DNA of 64,000 bases, from NCBI RefSeq assembly GCF_003026365.1, contig NZ_PYOM01000012.1, positions 1 to 64,000 on the forward strand, read 5' to 3'. Positions within the stretch are counted from its first letter, which is position 1, and the number at the start of each line of letters is the position of its first letter. A program made the position numbers and the translations under genes. The notes beneath the pieces were generated by a model. That model was not told where the DNA came from. It searched no databases and was given only the letters and a program-made list of their open reading frames with translations. The stretch is from Photobacterium angustum. GTDB lineage: Bacteria > Pseudomonadota > Gammaproteobacteria > Enterobacterales > Vibrionaceae. Below are positions 45,583 to 52,872 of the stretch, piece after piece.

Positions 45583-45969
45583 TCAATCAATGGTTTCAAA
45601 GTAGAATTTGTAGTCGCGAACTCCATCTATTTGAACGCCTTTCTCTCTTAATTCCAGAAACTGTTTGAGTTTAATTGTTCTAAAATCCATTGCTTTAAGC
45701 GCAAGAATGATTCGTAGATCATCCATTGAACGTGATTTAGCTTCAGAGCTACACGTACCGCAAACAACATGCGCTTTTTGTTTAAAGCCTACCTTATTAA
45801 GCCAGTTTAGCTCTTTGGGATCTTTACGAGTGCCACAAAAGTAACAGCAATTGTCTTGTTTTAGTGCGGCTTCTTCCCTTAATGCTTTAGGGCTAGGTGA
45901 TGTAGTGGGTGAAGTCGCGCTATTTTTCTTATTACCGCTGAATGCAGAGAACTGAACGACATTAGACAT
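45583..45969 (-). CDS. Small zinc-ribbon-like protein
   Basis: 128 residues: a low-complexity Ser/Thr/Pro N-terminus (about 1-30), then two cysteine pairs (NCCYFCGTRK and VCGTCSSEA, about 25 residues apart) that look like a zinc ribbon or treble-clef, and a basic helical C-terminal half (RTIKLKQFLELREKG). I do not recognise the family; nucleic-acid binding is a possibility, not a finding. An AAGGAAAA-like site is not obvious, but TAAGAGCAATC precedes the ATG. Convergent to poxB with a shared terminator. Confidence 0.6.
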   Translation of the reverse strand: MSNVVQFSAFSGNKKNSATSPTTSPSPKALREEAALKQDNCCYFCGTRKDPKELNWLNKVGFKQKAHVVCGTCSSEAKSRSMDDLRIILALKAMDFRTIKLKQFLELREKGVQIDGVRDYKFYFETID

Positions 45970-46423
45970 TTTGATTGCTCTTACTTATTAAGGAAAATTG
46001 ATTAAAATTGAACATGATTTTAACGTACCTGTATATCCTATTTCTTGTGCATTCAGTTAGTCAAATATTCATAAAGTAACTAATGATGTTCAAAGTACGG
46101 TCATCGCAATGAAGAAGCAAGGTAGAGAATACTGGTTCACTTTTTGAACAAAGCTCAGTGCTTATATCAAGATAAGGATACGTGGCGCGTAAACCACGCA
46201 GTTCCCGAAAATGTTGTTTAAGATCTTTTTGGTTAATGTATAAGGCGATTTATCAATTAGAAACATAATGCGAGGCAACGCACGACTATAAACATCAATC
46301 GTGGCAGGGTGTTTACCATGCAATACGAGACAGGTAAGTTGTTGTTCATAAAATACGCTGAGTGATATTGTTACTTCCACTATTGCTCGCCATTTAGTAA
46401 GGCGTTAAATCAAAGGATGGTTT
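45970..46423. other. Region with a recombinase remnant only
   Basis: 454 bases without an intact gene between the zinc-ribbon gene and the LysE gene; the pseudogene fragment at 46061-46380 lies inside. Confidence 0.4.
46061..46380 (-). pseudogene. Remnant of a tyrosine-recombinase N-terminal domain, frameshifted
   Basis: The minus strand reads FYEQQLTCLVLHGKHPATIDVYSRALPRIMF then SPYTLTKK, which fits the SAM-like N-terminal domain of tyrosine recombinases/integrases (family pattern: FYxQQLxxLxLxGxSPxTIDxYSRAxRR). The reading frame changes at about 46228: in the +1 frame it continues KDLKQHFRELRG to a stop at 46061-46063. No catalytic domain follows, so the gene is broken. Assignment rests on the short pattern only. 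Confidence 0.4.
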
Positions 46424-47038
46424 ATGTCTATAGCAACGGGTATTGCACTATTTCTTGCGATGCTTCTATCTGCCGCTATTCCGGGACCAAGTGTGCTCGC
46501 TGTTATATCGAGATCTCTTACTTATGGTTGGAAACAAGGCTTATTAGTTGTGCTCGGAGTGGTACTCGCTGATTACATCTTTATCTTTCTAGCTTTGTCG
46601 GGTCTATCTGTGGTTGCAAACGCTATGGGTGAGTTTGCTATCGTCATAAAATATGTAGGAATTACCTATCTCTTTTGGTTGGCTTATGTCACATGGACTT
46701 CTGATGTTTCTATAACATCAACACGAGTTCATGATAAAGGGATAAAAACTTCAAGTGTGGCTGTTGGTATGTTAATGACTTTATCTAACCCCAAAGCGAT
46801 ATTGTTTTATATGGGGTTCTTTCCCGCGTTTATAGATCTACAGTCAACTTCACTGTCAGACGTTATTATTATTTTTATGATTTCGACGATATCTGTCGGT
46901 GGGACACTAAGTCTCTATGCTTGTATTACGTCAAGGGTAAGTTTTGTATTTGAGGGAAAGAAAGTGAAGAAGTTACTTAACAAGTTCTCTGGCGGTTTTT
47001 TAGCAACCTGTGGGGTTTTGTTAGCAACAAAGGCTTAA
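46424..47038 (+). CDS. LysE/RhtB-family amino acid exporter
   Basis: 204-residue inner-membrane protein with six helices, of the LysE/RhtB family that exports amino acids (lysine, threonine, homoserine or similar). Family landmarks are the N-terminal AAIPGPSVLAVISRSL and the central LSNPKAILFYMGFFPAF. The substrate is not predictable. GAAAGGATG-like ribosome site (AAAGGA) precedes the ATG. Single gene, convergent to the TldD/PmbA pair. Confidence 0.9.
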   Translation: MSIATGIALFLAMLLSAAIPGPSVLAVISRSLTYGWKQGLLVVLGVVLADYIFIFLALSGLSVVANAMGEFAIVIKYVGITYLFWLAYVTWTSDVSITSTRVHDKGIKTSSVAVGMLMTLSNPKAILFYMGFFPAFIDLQSTSLSDVIIIFMISTISVGGTLSLYACITSRVSFVFEGKKVKKLLNKFSGGFLATCGVLLATKA

Positions 47039-47182
47039 AGTAGCGGACACCTATCTAACATGTTTGAAGTCCAAAAGATCTTAAGTAAGTAATCAGTGCC
47101 AATAGCATTAAGAGTTACGCTATAAGTAAGCACTACAAAGCTGATAGGTTAGGGGAAAGGCTAATATTTATTGTTAGATAAA

Positions 47183-47239
47183 ATAAAACCTTACGTCTGA
47201 ATAACTTATTTGAACAAGTAAACAGTCGCAAGGTTTTAT
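47183..47239. terminator. Long hairpin, second copy of the AAAACCTT-type element
   Basis: ATAAAACCTT (47183-47192) pairs with AAGGTTTTAT (47230-47239); the loop contains AACTTATTTGAACAAGT. The layout copies that of 45498-45560. It lies just after the PmbA stop on the minus strand. Confidence 0.7.
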
Positions 47240-47247
47240 CGGTTTAT

Positions 47248-48591
47248 TTACTTACCAGCTATATTTAGGCGAGCAAAACGGATTTTTGGCGCATAGAAGC
47301 TTCGATTGTAATCGTGTTCTAATACATTACTTACCGCGTCTATTTCTTTGAGCATTTGGTAGAAGTTACCTGCTACCGTAATACCACGTACTGCTTGAAT
47401 ACGTTGACCATCACGACATAAGAAACCACTTGCACCAAATGAGAAATCACCACTGATAGCATCTGCGCCAGAATGAACGCCTTGCAATTCAACAAGCTCT
47501 ACATATTCACCACTTGTTGTATCATCAACGCTACTTGCGCCAACTGAAATAACCGTGTGACGAGAGCCAACACCTAATCCACCTTTTGCAGAGCGTGATG
47601 CATTTGCGGTGTTTTCGATCCCGAAGTAACTCGCGGTATGGCTATTGTGCAGCAAGCTATTTAGTTGACCTTCACCGACTAGAACAGTATCGCGAGTGGC
47701 AAAACCTTCGCTATCAAAGGCTTTAATAGAAAAACCGCCTTCAATATAAGCCTTGTCAGTGATGGTAATAAGTGAACTCGCCACTTGGCTACCAATCGCA
47801 TCACGCCAAGGGTTAATGCCTTTCATTGCAGCTTGACCAGAAGTACACATTCCAAATGCACCGAATAAGCTACTAAGTGAGCTTAGGGTGAAAATGATAG
47901 GGTATTGCTTGGTAGCGATAGGTGAACCATCGAGTAGGGCTTTTGCCATGTCATAGCCATAGTTAATACAGAAGTTAGCATCTAACTCACTGAACTTACG
48001 ACCTGATGACATACCGCCATGCATCGCTTGCTTGCCGTCTTTTTCAATTAAGCTGTAAGCGTAACAGTAGGTCGAACGCTCACTGTGATGGCAAAGCGTA
48101 CCTTGAGTATTCGCTAAAATCACATGGGCATCTGATTCAGCAAAGCCATTGTATGGGGCACTTTTAGCGTCAGGCTTGCTTACTATACCTTGCTCTAGTG
48201 ATAGGGCGAGAGCGATCTTTTGATCTACATCGCCATCATCATTTTGGTAAATCTCGTTTAAATCTGTGCTAATTTTGCTATCAATACAGCTAATAGTTTG
48301 ATGCGGATCTTGCTGTGAATATTCGGCGTTCAATAGCGCGTTATCAACCATTAGATCAAGGCTAGTTGGATCTAATGACTCAGAATAGCTGGTGGCAATA
48401 CGTTGATCTTTTACCACGCGTACGCCAATCACTTGTCCTGACGTTACCTTGTATTCATCGAGCTCGCCATTATTCGCTTTAAGCGAGAAGTTATTGCTGC
48501 GATTCGCAATCACATCAGCACTCGCGCCTTTTTGAGTTACACGCTCAAGCACATGGTCGATGGCTTGCTGTAATTTATTTTGATCAGCCAT
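47248..48591 (-). CDS. PmbA/TldE-like peptidase partner
   Basis: 447-residue protein of the TldD/PmbA (U62) family. It lacks the zinc motif of TldD and follows PmbA: the segment YPIIFTLSSLSSLFGAFGM, and the C-terminal SGDFSFGASGFLCRDGQ. PmbA/TldE forms a heterodimer with TldD and holds it active; the pair degrades or matures small peptides such as microcin B17. The start ATG overlaps the tldD stop by one base (TAATG), so production is coupled. The sequence differs enough from the usual PmbA to suggest a second set. Confidence 0.88.
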   Translation of the reverse strand: MADQNKLQQAIDHVLERVTQKGASADVIANRSNNFSLKANNGELDEYKVTSGQVIGVRVVKDQRIATSYSESLDPTSLDLMVDNALLNAEYSQQDPHQTISCIDSKISTDLNEIYQNDDGDVDQKIALALSLEQGIVSKPDAKSAPYNGFAESDAHVILANTQGTLCHHSERSTYCYAYSLIEKDGKQAMHGGMSSGRKFSELDANFCINYGYDMAKALLDGSPIATKQYPIIFTLSSLSSLFGAFGMCTSGQAAMKGINPWRDAIGSQVASSLITITDKAYIEGGFSIKAFDSEGFATRDTVLVGEGQLNSLLHNSHTASYFGIENTANASRSAKGGLGVGSRHTVISVGASSVDDTTSGEYVELVELQGVHSGADAISGDFSFGASGFLCRDGQRIQAVRGITVAGNFYQMLKEIDAVSNVLEHDYNRSFYAPKIRFARLNIAGK

Positions 48592-49976
48592 TAGTTACCA
48601 CCTCCCACAAGAATATTATCAACTTTCAATGCAGCTTGACCCACAGTTGTCGGCACTGAGCCACTGACAGAACCACACATACCAGCCGCAAGGGCAAAAT
48701 CATTACCAACCATACTGATTTCTTTTAATACTTTAGGACCAGTACTAATTAGAGTTGCAGATTTTAATGGCTTAGTGATTTTACCGTTTTCAACAAGATA
48801 GGCTTCTTGCACTGCAAAGTTAAACTCACCTGTACCGGGTTGAACTGAACCACCACCCATTTTCTTAGCGTAAATACCGCGCTCAACACCAGCGAGCATA
48901 TCGTCAAGGCTACTATCACCGGGTTCGATAAAGGTATTACGCATACGTGAAGTTGGCGCAAATTTATATGATTGACGACGACCAGAGCCTGTACGAGCAA
49001 AGCCTGTTTTCATGCCGCCCATGCGATCAACCATAAAGCTAGTAAGTTTACCGTCTTTAATAAGCTGAGTGCGTTGGGTTTCCATGCCTTCATCATCAAT
49101 ATTGATAGAGCCCCATTCGTTTACCATAGTGCCATCATCCACTGCGTTCACGACTGAATTGGCAATGGTTTCGCCCATTTTATCGTAGAAAACAGAGGCT
49201 TTTTTCGCAACGGAGGTGGTTTCAAGCAAGTGACCACACGCTTCGTGGAAGATTACACCACCAAAACCATTACCGATGATCACTGGCATTTCGCCTGATG
49301 GACAAGCATCAGCAAACAGTTTAACCATCGCTTGTTTAGCCACATCTTGACCTAACTGCTCTGGATTGACCTTGCTATTAAATTCCCAGCCAGTGAATGC
49401 CCCTGGTGCTTCATAGCCAGTGGATTGTTCGCTACCATTTTGCGCGACGGCATTAGCTGAAATACGGGTATAATGGCGAGTATCACCAATGTGTAAACCT
49501 TCAGAGTTGAAGATTTCAATCTGTTGTTCACGTTGGCCAATGTTACCGATGAACTGGCTGATCTTTTCATTTTCAGCACGAGCAGCTTCATCTGCTTGGC
49601 GTAAAAACGCAATTTTTGCTGCCATGTTAGCGTCTTGGCTTAATGGTAACTGGCAACTGTGTTTATTAGTAAAGCGGTTTAAATTCAAACTACCAGCAGA
49701 TAAAATTTGTTCACGTTTATCTTTTGCTGCCAGTAGGCTAGTAACGCGTTTCAATTCATCTTCGTCTGTACTGTTGGTGTAGCCATATAAAACTTTAAAG
49801 CCGAAAAATAGACGAATACCGATACCAAAATCGATCCCTGAGTTGATTTTATCTATCTCACCTGAAATTAACTGCACAGAGTTAGATTGGTGATGTTCAA
49901 CAAAGAGTTCAGCAAAATCGGCACCTAAAAATAGCGCATGATCGATGACTGCTTTAGCAGTGCTAGGGTTTAGCAT
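48591..49976 (-). CDS. TldD-like zinc metalloprotease
   Basis: 461-residue catalytic partner. The TldD zinc motif is HEACGH (residues 244-249), with the likely third ligand, a cysteine, in AAGMCGSVSGS near 436. The C-terminal half has the family features (GRRQSYKFAPTSRMRNTF, KMGGGSVQPGTGEFNF). E. coli TldD has about 481 residues and a HEAVGH motif; this one is shorter and divergent. It probably cleaves unstructured peptides inside the heterodimer. No precursor-peptide gene is evident close by. Confidence 0.88.
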   Translation of the reverse strand: MLNPSTAKAVIDHALFLGADFAELFVEHHQSNSVQLISGEIDKINSGIDFGIGIRLFFGFKVLYGYTNSTDEDELKRVTSLLAAKDKREQILSAGSLNLNRFTNKHSCQLPLSQDANMAAKIAFLRQADEAARAENEKISQFIGNIGQREQQIEIFNSEGLHIGDTRHYTRISANAVAQNGSEQSTGYEAPGAFTGWEFNSKVNPEQLGQDVAKQAMVKLFADACPSGEMPVIIGNGFGGVIFHEACGHLLETTSVAKKASVFYDKMGETIANSVVNAVDDGTMVNEWGSINIDDEGMETQRTQLIKDGKLTSFMVDRMGGMKTGFARTGSGRRQSYKFAPTSRMRNTFIEPGDSSLDDMLAGVERGIYAKKMGGGSVQPGTGEFNFAVQEAYLVENGKITKPLKSATLISTGPKVLKEISMVGNDFALAAGMCGSVSGSVPTTVGQAALKVDNILVGGGN

Positions 49977-50102
49977 GTGTGCTCCCTTGTGTTTTTATGA
50001 GCTCTATTTAATAAACTAGCAGTTTTTTGTTATTTCTTCCTCTATTGGTGAAATAGGAAGAAACGATTAAATACTGAGTTATCAGTGAGTAACTGTAATG
50101 CG

Positions 50103-51104
50103 TTAGTTGTTCTCAACTGAAGGCAAAATAATAGAGCGAAGAATTTGTTCAAGTTCATCCCAAGGTAAAACTTCACTATCAATCACTTCAATGCGGGATT
50201 CAAAACCTTCGAGTGATAGTTCGTTAACTGAAACCACTTGGTTTACAACATTAAAGGCAAAACAACCATTTTCAGTATTCACGACAGCTTTTACACGGTT
50301 CGCATTTAAGCTTGAGAATAGACTGAAAAGCTTTGAAAATTCAAAATGTTGATCGGCGGCAAAGAACCAACCACAACTGTGGAACCCTTGACCGTGGTTT
50401 TCTTTACGAATGAATTGCTGCCCTGGTAATAGCTCAATCTCTGGCTCAGGGGCGAGATCGTGGTGGTGATCGTCGTGATGATGGTGATGGCTGTGTTGTG
50501 CAGCGCGATCAATTCGTGGAATATCAAGCCACTCAAGTTCTAGCTTACCGAGTTCTACTTCACCGATTAAGGCTTTTTTTGGTTCGGCTTGTTCAATCGC
50601 TGACTGGAAAGTGAAAAGATCGTAGTCATCACATTGGTCGATCTTGTTAGCAACGACAACGTCGGCAAGAGCAAGCTGATCTTGGAAGTTTTCATTATTA
50701 GTATAGAAACTATCAGCAAAGTGACGAGGGTCAACAAGGGTGATGGTGGCACGTAAATCGACGTAATCTGCATACACTCCTGAAGTTAGCTTATTGATCA
50801 CTTCTTTTGGATGGCCTAATCCTGTTGGCTCTAATAGTAAGCGATCAGGTTTTTGCGCCAGTAGGGCATTAATACCAACAGACATAGGTAATCCAGCGAC
50901 GCAGCACATGCAGCCACCAGGAACTTCTTTGATAATGGCACCTTGTTGTTCGAGAATTGCGCCATCGACGCCAACATTGCCAAACTCATTGATAAGAATT
51001 GCCCATTTTTCATTTTCAGGTTTACGAGCAAGAAGAGAAAGAATCGCTGTTGTTTTACCAGCACCTAAAAAGCCAGTAATAATGTTGGTTGGAATACGTT
51101 TCAT
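50103..51104 (-). CDS. yjiA: CobW/YjiA-family metal-chaperone GTPase
   Basis: 333-residue G3E-family GTPase that loads metals into proteins. P-loop GFLGAGKTTAIL (12-23), the metal-binding CxCC in GGCMCCVAG, EPTGLGHP (Walker-B-like), and guanine-specificity NKID are intact, followed by a histidine-rich stretch (HSHHHHHDDHHH, about residue 200) and the C-terminal CobW_C domain. The family includes zinc chaperones such as ZNG1. Transcribed in the same direction as the TldD/PmbA genes, 126 bases upstream of tldD, which may indicate a link with that zinc protease. Confidence 0.9.
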   Translation of the reverse strand: MKRIPTNIITGFLGAGKTTAILSLLARKPENEKWAILINEFGNVGVDGAILEQQGAIIKEVPGGCMCCVAGLPMSVGINALLAQKPDRLLLEPTGLGHPKEVINKLTSGVYADYVDLRATITLVDPRHFADSFYTNNENFQDQLALADVVVANKIDQCDDYDLFTFQSAIEQAEPKKALIGEVELGKLELEWLDIPRIDRAAQHSHHHHHDDHHHDLAPEPEIELLPGQQFIRKENHGQGFHSCGWFFAADQHFEFSKLFSLFSSLNANRVKAVVNTENGCFAFNVVNQVVSVNELSLEGFESRIEVIDSEVLPWDELEQILRSIILPSVENN

Positions 51105-51287
51105 GTTGTGCTGATCTCTATACGTCTACATTCTGTAATTTGTTTATTCTACCGTATGTTACAGAGTAACGGTATTTCGATGAAAAAAGCAAAAATGTGG
51201 ATGTGTTGAGTCATTCATTTGTATAAAGATGAATAGGAAGCCTAATGGTTGGCTTCCTGATATTGTCTTTGAACGCGGGAGTTGAAA

Positions 51288-51824
51288 CTAAATATAATTT
51301 TTTGCTTCACTGTATGCCTCGATCTCTAAAGGCGTGCTGTTGTAACCGTAGATATAAATTTGCATCAAATATTGCCGAATTTGTTCTTGTACACCGCGTT
51401 GTTCAAATTGACGAACATGAATAAGTTCATGGGCTAAGAGTTCACGATTATCTCGTTCTTTATTTTTGATCCAAATACCATATCCATAGGTGTATCCCGC
51501 CATATTAGACCCCGCATAACCAGATTTTTTGGCTAATTGTGCTAATGTTGGATCTGTAGGAAATGGAAGTGTGTTGGTGTAATAAACATGCACTTTTTCC
51601 GGGTGTTTAATACCGATACGTTTGGCAATAGCTAATGCTTGCTTATTCAGTAGTTGACCTTTTTCTTGCGCGATTTTCTCTTGTTGTTTTACATATTCTG
51701 TCGCTGCGGGAAGAATAGCATTAATGCTTTCTGTTAATTTTGCAGGTGGGTTAGCGTAAATTTCATCTCTATTAATACACCCTGAAATTAATAGTGTGAA
51801 CATGAGGATACATGCCAATCTCAT
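51288..51824 (-). CDS. Lipoprotein with an HExxH metalloprotease-like motif
   Basis: 178 residues with a lipobox LLISGC (lipid attached to C16) so it should sit in the envelope. The middle part is a coil; the C-terminal half contains ELLAHELIHVRQFE, with the HExxH zinc motif (H132, E133, H136), and a later glutamate (EIEAYSEAK) that could be the third ligand. It looks like a small zincin-type peptidase, but I know of no characterised homologue. No operon partner. Confidence 0.65.
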   Translation of the reverse strand: MRLACILMFTLLISGCINRDEIYANPPAKLTESINAILPAATEYVKQQEKIAQEKGQLLNKQALAIAKRIGIKHPEKVHVYYTNTLPFPTDPTLAQLAKKSGYAGSNMAGYTYGYGIWIKNKERDNRELLAHELIHVRQFEQRGVQEQIRQYLMQIYIYGYNSTPLEIEAYSEAKNYI

Positions 51825-52183
51825 AACGATTCCTTTTTAAGTTTTCTACTTTCTTGTGTTATTAGGCATCGTATATAAGTGAATACTTGAGTGTTCCACT
51901 TTTACATAATAATACGAGCTATTTCACGAAAGTTGGAAAGAGTGATGAAAGCAGAGTATTTGAGAGTGAACTTGTTAATTAAGACTTTAAAATAGGTATT
52001 ATTGATAACGGTTAGTTGCGTGTTAAAAACGTCAAATTTGCAGCATAGATGAAAAATGTTATTTTAGTGACTATTTTAACTTGTTGATAAATAAAGGCTG
52101 TCGCGTTTATGTCAGGCTTGTGACGTGATGTTTTTGATAAGATACCGTTAGGCTTTGGCGGAAAGTAGCAAAAAGGATTTGTA
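51825..52183. other. Divergent promoter region
   Basis: 359 AT-rich bases between the divergent lipoprotein and XRE genes. I see no gene or strong hairpin. Confidence 0.4.
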
Positions 52184-52651
52184 ATGATTATTCGAAAATT
52201 ACGACTACAACGTGGTTGGTCTCAGGAGCAACTTTCTCAATTAAGTGGATTAAGTATTCGTACGATTCAACGTATTGAGCAAGGACAAAAAGCGGGGCTA
52301 GAATCACTCAAATCTTTAGCTGCTGTGTTTGAAATACAAGTATCAGATCTTCAAATGGAGCCGCCAATGAATAAAGAAATCAGTGTTACAGAAGACGAAA
52401 AAAAAGCGCTTGAATATGTAAAGAGTATTAAAGAGTTTTACTCACACTTAGTCACGTACCTTTTTGTTATAAGTGGATTGTTCGTGATTAACTATTTTAC
52501 GAGTCCTGGTTATTGGTGGGCAGTATGGCCTGCATTGGGCTGGGGGATTGGTATTGTGAGCCATGCGCTTAGTGCGTTTGAAGTCCTTAATATTTTCGGT
52601 CCTGAGTGGGAAAAAAAGCAAGTAGAAAAACGCTTGGGTCGAAAGCTATAA
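52184..52651 (+). CDS. XRE regulator fused to a 2TM domain
   Basis: 155 residues in two parts. The N-terminal XRE/Cro HTH (1-60, MIIRKLRLQRGWSQEQLSQL, SGLSIRTIQRIEQGQ) binds DNA; the C-terminal part (80-150) has two membrane helices (YLFVISGLFVINYF and AVWPALGWGIGIVSHAL) of the 2TM family, ending in a basic helix (EKKQVEKRLGRKL). A DNA-binding protein tethered to the inner membrane is the natural reading; such proteins are common in bacteria but poorly understood. AAGGA precedes the ATG. Alone. Confidence 0.85.
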   Translation: MIIRKLRLQRGWSQEQLSQLSGLSIRTIQRIEQGQKAGLESLKSLAAVFEIQVSDLQMEPPMNKEISVTEDEKKALEYVKSIKEFYSHLVTYLFVISGLFVINYFTSPGYWWAVWPALGWGIGIVSHALSAFEVLNIFGPEWEKKQVEKRLGRKL

Positions 52652-52705
52652 CTTTAAAAGTAAGTTATTATCCCCGATTTAAATAACTACATAGAGTGGT
52701 TGAAC

Positions 52706-52747
52706 ATAGCCCTATACTTTATTTTAACATAATAAAGATAGGGTTAT
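52706..52747 (+). terminator. Terminator after the XRE-2TM gene
   Basis: The stem pairs TAGCCCTAT and CTTTATT with AATAAAG and ATAGGGTTA around a 5-base loop, with a T run on the plus strand. It is about 55 bases past the stop. Confidence 0.65.
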
Positions 52748-52872
52748 TTTACATATACCTACGGTTTCTTATTCTCTAAAAGAAGCAAACAAGTATAAAT
52801 ATGCGATATCGTTTTAACGACATAATCATGATAGGTTAACCATTCATGTAAGTGATATGTTTTGGTGTGTTA

